DNA of 64,000 bases. Origin: JAIBBG01 sp043748015 (GTDB lineage: Bacteria; Bacteroidota; Bacteroidia; Flavobacteriales_D; Sanyastnellaceae). The notes below the pieces were generated by a model that was given only the letters and a program-made list of their open reading frames with translations, was not told where the DNA came from and did no database searches. The first letter of the stretch is position 1, and every line of letters begins with the position of its first letter. Below, piece by piece: positions 17,028 through 25,971 of this stretch. The DNA is taken from positions 1 through 64,000 of the forward strand of contig JAYTOA010000136.1 in the NCBI GenBank assembly GCA_043748015.1, read 5' to 3'. The position numbers were made by a program, and so were the translations under genes.

Positions 17028-17441
17028 ATGAAAAGAGCATTATCCATCTTGTTGTTGCTGTTGATTATTTCCGGCTGTCGGGACAGACGAAATACTTTAG
17101 TTCCGTATGTTCCCGTGAATATCACAATTGACACCGGCCTCCCGAGTTTTTTCCCGCTAACAGTTCCGTCAGGTTGGGTTTACATCACAGGAGGTTCACG
17201 CGGAATTATCATTTATCGGAAATCGCAATCAGAATTCGTGGCTATTGAGCGACATAGCACTTACGAGGTTGAAAAGCAGTGTGCTGTAAATGTTCTTTCA
17301 GATGGAATCATTCTCGACGATCCCTGCTCAGATTCACAATGGCTAATCATGGATGGTACGATTGTAAACGGCCCGGCCAATTCACCGCTTTTGCTATATC
17401 AGACAAGCTATAATCCGCCTTATTTGTCTATCTCGAATTAA
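17028..17441 (+). CDS. Small lipoprotein resembling Bacteroidota Rieske-like proteins but without cluster ligands
   Basis: 137 residues with a lipoprotein signal (LLLLLIISGC, lipid cysteine at residue 17). The mature part, VPYVPVNITIDTGLPSFFPL then GGSRGIIIYRKSQSEFVAIERHSTY and NGPANSPLLLYQ, follows the outline of exported Rieske-like proteins in this phylum. A Rieske cluster needs CxH and CxxH; here the corresponding places read ERHSTYEVEKQC and DDPCSDSQW, so no [2Fe-2S] site is expected. TAATTTCG (17002-17009), a variant of the -7 box, lies upstream. Function unknown; assignment is by overall pattern only. Confidence 0.65.
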   Translation: MKRALSILLLLLIISGCRDRRNTLVPYVPVNITIDTGLPSFFPLTVPSGWVYITGGSRGIIIYRKSQSEFVAIERHSTYEVEKQCAVNVLSDGIILDDPCSDSQWLIMDGTIVNGPANSPLLLYQTSYNPPYLSISN

Positions 17442-17668
17442 GCGGATAGAACCCACCACATGATGAGAGAATAATCTCCAACTCTACTTACGACTTTGTT
17501 TACTTCATCCATTCTTGTATCAAAAGCCCTCAGATAAAAGCATCTCGTTTTCTAGAAATGAGCAGCAAAGGACTTTCACGTTAAATCTTTTGAGATTGCA
17601 ACTAAAGAACGCAACATAATTTCCAAAGCTCCCGTAAAGAGGCATGATAAATTCAAAATTCTCTAGAA

Positions 17669-18199
17669 ATGAAAAAACTGATATTGTGTTCGGCCATATT
17701 GTGCACCATTGCTTTGCTTCAATCCTGTAACAACAGCAATCAACAGGCAGAAACCCAGCCTGAAGTGGCTTTACAACCAAATGACTCCTTGTTCGTTGTG
17801 AACGAAGGTGGTTACAACTTTCAGATTATCCTACCGAAGGATCTGATGATTTCCAACACTACTCGAATCGTGGTCAATCAATCCACAGGTGATCTCCATA
17901 TTCAACTTGGAGAGCAATTCTGGATAGTTGCATCACAAGAAAAAACAGACATGAACAATTTCAAGACTTTGATGAACGAGGACATGCTGTTCACGAACAA
18001 AGTGATGGAAGAAACGCAAAACTCGCTATTGGTTCAACGAGTGCTTCCTGATGGCACGACTTATGACTACAACTTTCGCAGCTTTAGCGATGTAGATGGT
18101 AAGCCTTACATTTTCAAAACAAGTGAAGAAGGCGAGTTTTCCATCGAAAGCGTGAAAAGAATGAGACATGCTATCACATCGGTAAGAGAGAAAGTTTAA
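17669..18199 (+). CDS. Hypothetical lipoprotein
   Basis: I do not recognise the family. 176 residues, MKK start, lipobox LLQSC with the lipid cysteine near residue 20, a low-complexity Asn/Gln linker, then a soluble domain of about 140 residues (for example NEGGYNFQIILPKDLMISN, GDLHIQLGEQFWIVASQ). It probably sits on the periplasmic or outer face of a membrane. The 227 bases upstream contain no gene; they hold two copies of TCTAGAAATGA (17551 and 17662), the second overlapping the start codon. Confidence 0.7.
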   Translation: MKKLILCSAILCTIALLQSCNNSNQQAETQPEVALQPNDSLFVVNEGGYNFQIILPKDLMISNTTRIVVNQSTGDLHIQLGEQFWIVASQEKTDMNNFKTLMNEDMLFTNKVMEETQNSLLVQRVLPDGTTYDYNFRSFSDVDGKPYIFKTSEEGEFSIESVKRMRHAITSVREKV

Positions 18200-18257
18200 A
18201 AATTTGACTAATTTCGTTCATCCTTTATTCTTGCCCTACTCCAAAAAAAATCATTGA

Positions 18258-19043
18258 ATGAGAACCCTAATACTATCAATATCACTGGTCCTTTGCACCA
18301 TCGCCAGTAACGCAGAAGTTATTGTCATCAGCGGCATTTACCAGGGAAAAGATCTTTATGTAAAGAATCCTTTGACCAACAGTGGAATCGGATTTTGCAT
18401 ATTCGAAGTTTTGGTAAATGGTCAAATTACTAGCGATGAGGTGAACTCACCTGCCTTCGCTGTGGATTTGAAAGTTTGGGCCTTAAAACAAGGCGACCCT
18501 GTTGAAATAGTTTTACGTTGCAAAGAAAATTGCGAAGTAAAAGTGATCAATCCAGAGGTTATCTATCCGAACAGCACCTACGAAGTAAGCTCCATGAATA
18601 TCACACCTGATGGCCTGATGACATGGACTACAAATAAGGAAACTTCAGCTATTTCGTATATCATCGAACAGTTTCGCTGGAACCGATGGGTGAAAGTTGG
18701 TGAAGTAATGGGACTTGGTAATCCATCGGAGAGCAAATACACTTTTCAAGCGAATCTTCACAGCGGTCTAAACACATTCAGGATTTATCAGTTGGATTTC
18801 AAAGGGCAGCGCACTTCGCAGGAATTGAAAGTTGAAAGTCGTACACCGGTTGTGACAATTACAAGTGCTAAGATTTCAAACGTTTTAGGTTTTTCAGCTG
18901 AAACTGATTTCGAAATTTACTCTGAATACGGCGCTTTGGTAAAGACCGGAAGAGCGTCAAGCGTTGACACTTCGAAATTTTACAAAGGAAAATACTATGT
19001 GAGCTATGACTCCAAAGGTGGTGTCATCGTTGAAAAGAAATAA
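18258..19043 (+). CDS. Hypothetical exported protein
   Basis: 261 residues with a cleavable signal peptide (LSISLVLCTIASNAE). The mature protein is beta-rich: residues about 20-110 (ISGIYQGKDLYVKNPL, VWALKQGDPVEIVLRCKENCEVKVINPE) and a fibronectin-like second part (SYIIEQFRWNRWVKVGEV, GLNTFRIYQLDFKGQ). The C-terminus (FEIYSEYGALVKTGRASSVDTSKFYKGKYYVSYDSKG, here quoted only as its start FEIYSEYGALV) resembles the strand-turn pattern of T9SS-type C-terminal domains without a clear match. TAATTTCG (18209-18216), a -7 box variant, lies 41 bases upstream, and a strong terminator follows. Function unknown. Confidence 0.68.
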   Translation: MRTLILSISLVLCTIASNAEVIVISGIYQGKDLYVKNPLTNSGIGFCIFEVLVNGQITSDEVNSPAFAVDLKVWALKQGDPVEIVLRCKENCEVKVINPEVIYPNSTYEVSSMNITPDGLMTWTTNKETSAISYIIEQFRWNRWVKVGEVMGLGNPSESKYTFQANLHSGLNTFRIYQLDFKGQRTSQELKVESRTPVVTITSAKISNVLGFSAETDFEIYSEYGALVKTGRASSVDTSKFYKGKYYVSYDSKGGVIVEKK

Positions 19044-19060
19044 GCATCGAACAAATATTA

Positions 19061-19092
19061 AAAACCCCGTAGGTTTGCCTGCGGGGTTTTTT
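19061..19092 (+). terminator. Rho-independent terminator
   Basis: CCCCGTAGG and CCTGCGGGG form a 9-bp stem (one G-U) with a TTTG loop, followed by a run of six T. It ends the transcript of the exported protein gene at 18258. Confidence 0.92.
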
Positions 19093-19115
19093 ATTACACC
19101 AAATTCGCGGATCAA

Positions 19116-19517
19116 ATGAATAAGATTGAACACATTGGAATAGCGGTTAAAGACATCAAAGCGTCCAATCAAATCTTTGAAGACATACTTGGCGTTTCAC
19201 CCTATAAAAGCGAAGTCGTGCCAAGTGAACATGTGATTACCTCTTTCTTTAGAATAGGTGAAACAAAAATTGAGTTGTTGCAAGCGACATCGCCGGAAAG
19301 TGCCATTGCCAGATTTTTGGAGAAAAATAAAGAGGGTATACATCACATCGCATTTGATGTAAGTGACATTCATAGCGAAATCAATCGTCTCAAAACTTTA
19401 GGCTATGCGATGATTCATGAAGAACCGAAGGATGGAGCGGATAACAAGCTCATTGCATTTATGCACCCGAAAAGCAGCAATTCCGTGTTAGTAGAATTGT
19501 GTCAGGAGAAAAAATAA
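19116..19517 (+). CDS. mce: Methylmalonyl-CoA epimerase
   Basis: Interconverts (R)- and (S)-methylmalonyl-CoA in propionate/succinate metabolism. The 133-residue vicinal-oxygen-chelate protein has both beta-alpha-beta-beta-beta modules. Metal ligands are visible: the histidine in IEHIGIAV, the histidine of GIHHIAFDV, and the glutamate in VLVELCQ near the C-terminus. IELLQATSPES and KPKDGA-like EEPKDGADNKLIAFMHPK match the family. CAAATTCG, a near-match to the -7 box, ends 9 bases before the ATG. No mutase genes are in the window. Confidence 0.93.
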   Translation: MNKIEHIGIAVKDIKASNQIFEDILGVSPYKSEVVPSEHVITSFFRIGETKIELLQATSPESAIARFLEKNKEGIHHIAFDVSDIHSEINRLKTLGYAMIHEEPKDGADNKLIAFMHPKSSNSVLVELCQEKK

Positions 19518-19537
19518 GAACAACGAAAAAGGCGGAA

Positions 19538-20428
19538 TTACTTTCTTTTACTGCGCTTCATTTTCTTCCCCTCAGGTCCCCACAGACTGCTATTCTCGTG
19601 CTTTCCCGGTTTGTCTTTGTCCACCTTTGGATTTTTTCCCGGCTGCCCTTCACAGGTTCTTTGATCCTCTTTACTCAGCCATTGAATTCTCAGAGTAAGA
19701 ATGAGTGGACGATCTCTACCTACAAAATATTGCAACGTAGAACGTCCATCGTCCCACGGGTAAACATTGAGTATTGGAGTTTCAATCGAAGGGATGATAA
19801 AAATCCCCGGTTCCGGTTTCCATCCGAATCCAAGTTTATAATGCAGTTGTCCAAGCAACGTTGAAGGATACATCCATTCAGCACCATATGGCTGACCGCC
19901 CACATGACGGGTGATTACACGAAAATCGACATTGGCACCCATTGAGTTTTGAATCCAGAAGCGATCGGCTAATTGCGTGATATTGCTCGCATTGAAAAAT
20001 GCGCCTACAAAGCTGTCAGAAAATTTGGAATTGCTTTCGACCGGCACCATTCCAACTCCAGTATTGCTGAGGCCTGAAAAATTCTCTCTACCTCTTAGCA
20101 TTTTGAAATGAATTCCGTAATCTATGTGATTAATCAATCCATCGCTATGGAGAAACTTATGTCTGCCCGCTTCGAGGTATAAACCAATTTTTCCGGCACG
20201 ACTAAAATCACCACTGTATAACGTGTCTTGTCCGTCACCGGCATCCTTGAACATGGTCAATGACTCATGCCTGTCGAGTGGTAACATGTAAGTGATTCCC
20301 GGGCCAATAAACCAACCCGAACTTTTGTAAGCAGTACCTTCAATATACAGCGGATTCAATTGTCTGCCGCGTTGTGCGGAAGCCAATAGCGAAAAAATCG
20401 TGAATAGAAAAAGCACACAATGTTTCAT
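19538..20428 (-). CDS. Hypothetical exported outer-membrane-like protein
   Basis: 296 residues with a signal peptide (LFLFTIFSLLASAQ). The mature part looks like a small outer-membrane barrel: alternating stretches such as KSSGWFIGPGITYMLPL, GKIGLYLEAGRHKFL, IDYGIHFKMLRG and PLILTLRIQWL, ending in a charged lysine-rich tail (GPEGKKMKRSKRK) that is unusual for a barrel terminus. I do not recognise a named family. It is convergent with mce (20 bases apart) and 71 bases downstream of kmo on the same strand. Confidence 0.65.
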   Translation of the reverse strand: MKHCVLFLFTIFSLLASAQRGRQLNPLYIEGTAYKSSGWFIGPGITYMLPLDRHESLTMFKDAGDGQDTLYSGDFSRAGKIGLYLEAGRHKFLHSDGLINHIDYGIHFKMLRGRENFSGLSNTGVGMVPVESNSKFSDSFVGAFFNASNITQLADRFWIQNSMGANVDFRVITRHVGGQPYGAEWMYPSTLLGQLHYKLGFGWKPEPGIFIIPSIETPILNVYPWDDGRSTLQYFVGRDRPLILTLRIQWLSKEDQRTCEGQPGKNPKVDKDKPGKHENSSLWGPEGKKMKRSKRK

Positions 20429-20499
20429 GCTATGAAAGTATGGAAAGTAAGCAACGACAACTCACTGCATTTATTGAGTAACGAACGATTGGATGTGAA

Positions 20500-21864
20500 T
20501 CACAAAAGGGAAAGCATCAGTTCCTCGACAACATCTGAATCCCATTCTGTTTCAATATCAGGTCTCGACATCACAATGTTCATGATCAGTTGTTGCTGGT
20601 CGCCACTTCTCAATGCTTGGTGATATGGTATGTGAGTGAAAGTAACCTGAGAATAAAGTGGAATCCATTTATCGGGATGCTTCGCAGAAAATCTTGCTTC
20701 AATACGCTTTTGTAAAAGAAAATCTTCATCGGCAGTCTTGTCGCGCATTTCGATGTAGTTGCGCAAAGCCAATTCGCGAATAGCATCACCGGCAGGTTTT
20801 CTTTCGCGAGAAAATGCGGCGAAAACCTTCTCAAAATCATCGCTGTGTTTGTCCATCAATTGATTCAACACAGTGCAATCTTCAAAGCCAGCATTCATGC
20901 CTTGTCCATAGAAAGGAACGATGGCATGTGCAGCATCACCAAGCAAGCACACTTTATCTTCATGATGCCATGGATAGCACGTGGTCATCACAAGACTTGC
21001 ATCGGGATTCGCGAAAAAATCATCCGTCAATTCTGGCATCATTGGAAGAGCATCTGGAAAGTTTACAGCGAAAAAATCCAACACAGATTGTTCATTCTGT
21101 AAATGCTCCAATGCATCTTTTCCTTCGAAGGCAATAAACAAAGTACAAGTAAAACTGCCATCTACATTGGGCAAAGCGATCATCATGAATTCTCCGCGCG
21201 GCCATATGTGCAAACAATCGTTTCTCAATTGGTGAGTTCCGTCAGGATTGGCCGGTATCTCTAATTCCTTGTATCCATGTTTGAGATACTCCTGGGCATA
21301 ATCATGTCGATCGAGTTTCGTCAACCTGGCTCGCACAGCACTGAACGCTCCATCAGTGCCAAATATGTGATCAAATTTTTCGATATGATCCCGGCCTGTT
21401 TCCTCATCATGAAAATGCACAATGTTATTTTCAATGTCTATATCGAGACAACGATGATTAAATACCAATTCTACATGTGGATTCTGATCGGCACATTTCA
21501 AAAGTGATTGATTGAGCAAACCACGGGATACACTGTAGATCGCTTGTCCATCTTTGCCATAGGGCTGATAAGTCAGCGCACCATCAATAGCGTGCATCAA
21601 TCTTCCGGTCATTGGAAGCGCGACCTTTTTGATTTCCTCTGCCACGCCGGCACCTTCCAGGCCGCGCCATCCGCGATCGCTCAGCGCAAGATTGATACTC
21701 TTACCCTGAACAACTTTTTGTTCTCTAATATCCGGTCTTCTGTCGAATACTTTGACATTATATCCTCTCTTGGCAAGATAGACTGCCCAGAGACTTCCGA
21801 CAAGTCCAGCGCCAATAATCGCAAGATTCTTTTGTTGTAATTTTTCCAATTTCTCCTTCGGCAT
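20500..21864 (-). CDS. kmo: Kynurenine 3-monooxygenase
   Basis: FAD-dependent hydroxylation of L-kynurenine to 3-hydroxykynurenine, in the route from tryptophan to quinolinate and NAD. 454 residues. The N-terminal Rossmann motif GAGLVGS (G18-xG20-xxG23) and VKVFDRRPDIRE bind FAD; SINLALSDRGWRGLEGAGV and the second FAD motif LLGDAAHAIVPFYGQGMNAG followed by FEDC are typical of Kmo. The ATG at 21864 is preferred over an upstream TTG because it starts 8 bases after the metB-like stop. It therefore lies in an operon behind the PLP enzyme. HaaO, a later step, is encoded at 36.96 kb. Confidence 0.95.
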   Translation of the reverse strand: MPKEKLEKLQQKNLAIIGAGLVGSLWAVYLAKRGYNVKVFDRRPDIREQKVVQGKSINLALSDRGWRGLEGAGVAEEIKKVALPMTGRLMHAIDGALTYQPYGKDGQAIYSVSRGLLNQSLLKCADQNPHVELVFNHRCLDIDIENNIVHFHDEETGRDHIEKFDHIFGTDGAFSAVRARLTKLDRHDYAQEYLKHGYKELEIPANPDGTHQLRNDCLHIWPRGEFMMIALPNVDGSFTCTLFIAFEGKDALEHLQNEQSVLDFFAVNFPDALPMMPELTDDFFANPDASLVMTTCYPWHHEDKVCLLGDAAHAIVPFYGQGMNAGFEDCTVLNQLMDKHSDDFEKVFAAFSRERKPAGDAIRELALRNYIEMRDKTADEDFLLQKRIEARFSAKHPDKWIPLYSQVTFTHIPYHQALRSGDQQQLIMNIVMSRPDIETEWDSDVVEELMLSLL

Positions 21865-21872
21865 TAACAATA

Positions 21873-23018
21873 TCAAATTTTGTCCAACCCTTGTCGAAGA
21901 TCATCAATAATATCAATGACATCTTCAACACCAACGCTCAATCTCAAAAGCGAATCTACCAATCCGGTTTTGATTCTATCCTCGCGAGGAATGGAAGCAT
22001 GAGTCATAGAAGCCGGATGACCCACCAATGATTCAACACCTCCAAGTGATTCCGCAAGGGAAAATACTTTTAACGATTGAGCGAGTTTAGAAGCGTCTTC
22101 AAATGAATCACTTTTCAAAGTAAAAGAAATCATACCACCGAAATCTCGCATTTGTTTTTTCGCAATTTCGTGATTCGGATGATCGCTGAATCCTGGCCAG
22201 TACACCTTGCTCACTTTAGGATGCAGATGTAAAAATTCAGCGACGGCTTTTCCATTTTCGCAGTGAGCTTTCATTCGAAGATGCAATGTCTTCAATCCAC
22301 GCAACACAAGAAATGAATCCTGTGGACCGGGAACTGGTCCACAAGAATTGGTGATGAAAGCAAGTTCATCATAATATACTTTGCTATTTGTCATGAGCGC
22401 ACCCATCACCACGTCGCTATGCCCTCCGAGATATTTTGTGGCGCTGTGCATCACGATATCAGCACCAAGATCCAATGGATTCTGCAGATAGGGAGAAGCA
22501 AAAGTGTTGTCCACTACTGCAATAAGATTGTGCTTCTTAGCAAGATCAGTGAATGCCACCACATCAATAATTTTCATCATTGGATTGGTTGGCGTTTCAA
22601 TCCAAAGCATGCGAGTTCGCGCATTGATTTTAGCGTTAACGGCATCCATATCATGCATATCGACGAAATGAAACACAATGCCATATTTAGCAAAAACCTT
22701 CGTGAACATTCTGTACGTACCACCATAAAGATCATCCGTGGCGATAACTTCATCACCTGGATTGAGTAATTTGATAATGGTATCAGTAGCACCCATTCCA
22801 CTTGAAAAGCAAAGACAATATTCGGCATTCTCCAAGGCTGCAAGACAACTTTCCAAAGCAACACGGGTTGGGTTTTTTCCACGGGCATATGCATAGCCTT
22901 TATGCACACCCGGTGCTTCCTGCACGTATGTCGATGATTGATAAATGGGCGTCATGATGGCGCCTGTAACAGGATCCGGCTCTTGACCGGCATGTATAGC
23001 TTTTGTTCCGAATTTCAT
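21873..23018 (-). CDS. Cystathionine gamma-synthase/lyase-family PLP enzyme
   Basis: Trans-sulfuration PLP enzyme (Cys/Met metabolism family), 381 residues. Conserved pieces: KAIHAGQEPDPVTGAIMTPIYQSSTY, ARGKNPTR, FSSGMGATDTI, the PLP lysine in HSATKYLGGHSD, and the C-terminal SLGGVESLVGHPASMTHASI. Sequence alone does not separate cystathionine gamma-synthase (metB) from gamma-lyase; ESLVGHPA with ARGKNPTR occurs in both. The ATG at 23018 is used because an upstream in-frame ATG lies before the promoter box. Operon head, followed by kmo. Confidence 0.9.
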   Translation of the reverse strand: MKFGTKAIHAGQEPDPVTGAIMTPIYQSSTYVQEAPGVHKGYAYARGKNPTRVALESCLAALENAEYCLCFSSGMGATDTIIKLLNPGDEVIATDDLYGGTYRMFTKVFAKYGIVFHFVDMHDMDAVNAKINARTRMLWIETPTNPMMKIIDVVAFTDLAKKHNLIAVVDNTFASPYLQNPLDLGADIVMHSATKYLGGHSDVVMGALMTNSKVYYDELAFITNSCGPVPGPQDSFLVLRGLKTLHLRMKAHCENGKAVAEFLHLHPKVSKVYWPGFSDHPNHEIAKKQMRDFGGMISFTLKSDSFEDASKLAQSLKVFSLAESLGGVESLVGHPASMTHASIPREDRIKTGLVDSLLRLSVGVEDVIDIIDDLRQGLDKI

Positions 23019-23035
23019 AATTAAATAATGGTCGG

Positions 23036-23043
23036 CAAAAGTA
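23036..23043 (-). promoter_or_regulatory. Predicted -7 promoter box of the metB-like/kmo operon
   Basis: On the minus strand TACTTTTG, a perfect TAnnTTTG, ends 17 bases before ATG 23018. It excludes the longer start at 23078. Confidence 0.6.
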
Positions 23044-23126
23044 AGTCGAATGAAGAACGAGGAAAGGATTGTCATCACGACAAGTATGATGCCTTCAACC
23101 GGATAAGAATATTCACCAACAAAGAC

Positions 23127-23690
23127 TCATTTCAAGCGACCGGGATTGTCCGTTAGAAATGATTTCCATCCGTTGTAGGATTTGCCACCGGGAACAACCG
23201 ACGAGCTTTGATAAAAGTGACAAACTGCAGCTGCAAGTCCGTCGGTGGCATCGAGCTTTGCAGGCATATCTGCTAATGGGATTTCCAACGTGCGTTGCAG
23301 CATTGCCGCAACTTGTTCTTTCGAGGCGCTTCCACTACCGGTGATGCTCTGTTTAATTTTCCTTGGCGAATATTCCATCACGGAAATTTGTCTGCTGAGT
23401 GCAGCGGCGATAGCTACACCCTGGGCACGACCGAGTTTCAACATAGATTGAACATTCTTACCGAAGAATGGAGCCTCAATAGCGAGTTCATCCGGATGAA
23501 AACCATCGATTAATTCGATGCAGCGTTCAAATATTTTCTGAAGTTTCAAGTGGTGATCCGAAATTTTTTCCAGATGCAAAACACCCATTGCCTCCAGTTT
23601 CATTTTCTTGCCTTCAACACGGATAATACCGTAGCCAAGAATCGTAGTTCCAGGATCAATTCCAAGTATGATGCGTTCCTTTGCCGACAA
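23127..23690 (-). CDS. ruvC: Holliday junction endonuclease RuvC
   Basis: Resolves Holliday junctions during recombination with RuvAB. Acidic catalytic residues are visible: D in ILGIDPGTT, E in LAIEAPFFGKN, and D/D in KLDATDGLAAAVCH. The start is uncertain. TTG 23690 gives MSAKERIILGIDPG and 187 residues, the usual form. An upstream ATG at 23756 would add 22 residues with no family counterpart and would overlap the divergent glycosyltransferase start at 23716; I therefore prefer TTG 23690. Function certain, start moderately so. Confidence 0.9.
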   Translation of the reverse strand: MSAKERIILGIDPGTTILGYGIIRVEGKKMKLEAMGVLHLEKISDHHLKLQKIFERCIELIDGFHPDELAIEAPFFGKNVQSMLKLGRAQGVAIAAALSRQISVMEYSPRKIKQSITGSGSASKEQVAAMLQRTLEIPLADMPAKLDATDGLAAAVCHFYQSSSVVPGGKSYNGWKSFLTDNPGRLK

Positions 23691-23715
23691 CAGGTTTTCT
23701 TTGAGGCGTAAAACT

Positions 23716-24837
23716 ATGGGTGTATTGCTTTTAGTATTCGCAATTTTTTTCACCATTTACATTGCCTGGGTGATGTGGATGAGTGTTATATGGAAAAAAA
23801 GTTCAGTGTCATCAGGCGTTATAACTGCACCAGCGTGCGTTAGCATTATCGTTCCATTCAGAAATGAAGCATCGAATTTGGCAGTATTGATTGATTGTCT
23901 TGAAAACCAATTGGTGGACAAGAGAAATCTCGAAATAATTTTTGTGAACGATCACAGTAATGACGGAGGAGAAAAATCAATTACGAATTCACTTTCGCAT
24001 AAAGTCATATCACTGGAAGAAAATTCAGGAAAAAAAGCCGCTCTTAGTGAAGGCATCCATGCTGCAAAACACGAGTGGATAATTACAATCGATGCTGACG
24101 TAATACTCGGACCCAAATGGCTCACAGCGATCCGTGGAGCGATGGAAACATTCGATTGCGACATGATCATTTTACCGTTATTTATTGACGACGGAAAAAC
24201 GACATTTGAAAAAATGCAATGCATTGAATTCATGAGTTTGCTTGGCACCACAGCAGCGATGGCTACGGCGGGAATGCCCATACTATGCAACGGAGCAAAT
24301 CTCGCATTTAAAAAATCCGCTTGGATTGAAATGAGTTTGAAGCGAGACGACGACAGTATCTCAAGTGGTGATGATATGTTTCTGATGCATGCTTTGAAGA
24401 AAAACGGAAAAATAAAATGGCTGCATAACATCGAAGCCATTGCAGTAACTGCCGCGTCTCCAAATTTTAGCGAATTCATTGCGCAGCGCATTCGTTGGAC
24501 CACCAAGAGTTTGCAATACAAAGACATTTCAACTATCCTGACAGGAACGTTGGTCGCTGTTATCAATATCGCACTATTGACCATTTTGTTTTTGGGCATT
24601 GTTGATCACAAATACCTGCTACTATATGGTGTCTCGTTTCTGCTTAAAATGCTCGTCGACTTCACGCTTATCAAGCAAGTTGCAGCATGGACAGACAAGA
24701 AGCATTTACTGATCTGCATTTTACCTGTTTCCCTGATCTATCCACTATATGCAGTGCTCATTCCTGTTGTCGGATTTTTTTACCATCCGAAATGGAAAGG
24801 AAGAACAATAAGTTTGCGGCAACAAAGAAAACGCTGA
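23716..24837 (+). CDS. Membrane-anchored family 2 glycosyltransferase
   Basis: GT-A-fold processive-type glycosyltransferase, 373 residues. One N-terminal helix (LLLVFAIFFTIYIAWVMWMSV), then SIIVPFRNEASNL, LEIIFVNDHSND, the metal-binding IDADV (DxD-like), GDDMFLMHAL and the acceptor motif QRIRW (QxxRW), followed by three C-terminal helices. Sugar donor and acceptor cannot be read from sequence. The open frame continues upstream of 23716 inside ruvC; ATG 23716 starts the membrane helix and leaves a 25-base divergent gap. The stop is directly followed by the GTG of the ABC permease. Likely surface-glycan synthesis, given fcl and the WecA-like gene nearby. Confidence 0.85.
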   Translation: MGVLLLVFAIFFTIYIAWVMWMSVIWKKSSVSSGVITAPACVSIIVPFRNEASNLAVLIDCLENQLVDKRNLEIIFVNDHSNDGGEKSITNSLSHKVISLEENSGKKAALSEGIHAAKHEWIITIDADVILGPKWLTAIRGAMETFDCDMIILPLFIDDGKTTFEKMQCIEFMSLLGTTAAMATAGMPILCNGANLAFKKSAWIEMSLKRDDDSISSGDDMFLMHALKKNGKIKWLHNIEAIAVTAASPNFSEFIAQRIRWTTKSLQYKDISTILTGTLVAVINIALLTILFLGIVDHKYLLLYGVSFLLKMLVDFTLIKQVAAWTDKKHLLICILPVSLIYPLYAVLIPVVGFFYHPKWKGRTISLRQQRKR

Positions 24838-25962
24838 GTGAAGCATAAAGCAGTCCATTTCCAATCACTTTCTCCAGGGCAATTGTCGTGGAAAAAATTT
24901 CGTCGCAATCCACTTGCGATGGCAGGAATCTCGTTTATTCTTTTGCTCCTAATAATCGCCTTGCTGGGATCAACTATCCGACCCGATAGCACCATTAACG
25001 CCAATGACCAGCATTTATCGCTGAGTCGCAATAAACCGGGATATGCGTTGCAAACTGTGCGCATCAAAAAAAAAGATTTTCAATCGCCTTCCTTTTGGCA
25101 AACATGGATGAACGGCGGTGCCCCACTTTCCTACAACGAATATCCGGTGATATCAGTCGCCGGAGATTTAGGGCATATGAAATTCGAACCACTTTTCGAA
25201 AGTGATAGAGAAGTGCTTTCGAAAACATTTCATGCAAATGATTTGGTTTCAGCAAACAAAGGACAGAAGGCTGAAGATTTTTTACACGATAAAAAATATT
25301 TTCTTGGTACAGATAAATACGGTAGAGATTTACTCTCACGACTCATGGCCGGAACAGTGGTTTCTTTGTCTGTAGGAGCAATTGCAGTTCTGATTTCGCT
25401 CCTTGTTGGACTGACATTGGGTTTAATAGCGGGATATTTCCGAGGCATCACTGACAAGATTATCATGTGGTTTACCAATATCGTATGGGCTATACCGACG
25501 TTGATACTGGTGATGGCCATCACGTTTGCATTCGGCACAGGATTCTGGAAAGTCTTTCTGGCTGTAGGCTTGACGATGTGGGTAGAAGTCGCGAGAATTG
25601 CGCGTGGTCAGGTATTATCCGTAAGAGAAAAAGAATACGTAGAAGCAGCGCGGGCTTTAGGTTTTTCAGAGTTCAGAATCATTTTCAAGCACATACTACC
25701 GAATATTCTTTCGCCGATCATAGTCATCAGTGCCGCCAATTTCGCTTCCGCTATTTTGATAGAAGCCGGACTTAGTTTCCTTGGACTTGGCGCGCAAATT
25801 CCAACACCATCCTGGGGAAATATGATCCGTGAACACTACGCCTATATCACAACAGATCTGGCATACTTAGCAATTGTTCCGGGCCTGATGATCATGTTGC
25901 TCGTATTGAGTTTCATGCTTGTTGGAAATGGATTACGTGACGCATTAGATGTAAGAGAATGA
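24838..25962 (+). CDS. ABC transporter permease, DppC/OppC family
   Basis: Inner-membrane permease of a peptide/nickel-type ABC importer, 374 residues with about six helices. Signature pieces: FLGTDKYGRDLLSRLMAGTVVSLSVG, the EAA loop EYVEAARALGFSEFRIIFKHILPN (docks the ATPase), EAGLSFLGLGAQIPTPSWGNM and an N-terminal helix then a periplasmic stretch of about 120 residues, which is longer than in E. coli DppC. The GTG start follows the glycosyltransferase stop without a gap. No partner permease, ATPase or binding protein is nearby, so it must work with subunits encoded elsewhere. Confidence 0.9.
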   Translation: MKHKAVHFQSLSPGQLSWKKFRRNPLAMAGISFILLLLIIALLGSTIRPDSTINANDQHLSLSRNKPGYALQTVRIKKKDFQSPSFWQTWMNGGAPLSYNEYPVISVAGDLGHMKFEPLFESDREVLSKTFHANDLVSANKGQKAEDFLHDKKYFLGTDKYGRDLLSRLMAGTVVSLSVGAIAVLISLLVGLTLGLIAGYFRGITDKIIMWFTNIVWAIPTLILVMAITFAFGTGFWKVFLAVGLTMWVEVARIARGQVLSVREKEYVEAARALGFSEFRIIFKHILPNILSPIIVISAANFASAILIEAGLSFLGLGAQIPTPSWGNMIREHYAYITTDLAYLAIVPGLMIMLLVLSFMLVGNGLRDALDVRE

Positions 25963-25971
25963 CGGCTATCG

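Noticed and set aside
17442..17668. Possible regulatory RNA before the lipoprotein gene
   Set aside because: Only two 11-base direct copies are present; no stable structure seen by eye.
23952..24599. Open frame of 215 codons on the minus strand
   Set aside because: Antisense to the glycosyltransferase core motifs; composition is that of a shadow frame.
24838..25962. A complete peptide ABC importer in the surface-glycan group
   Set aside because: Only one permease is present, without ATPase, second permease or binding protein.
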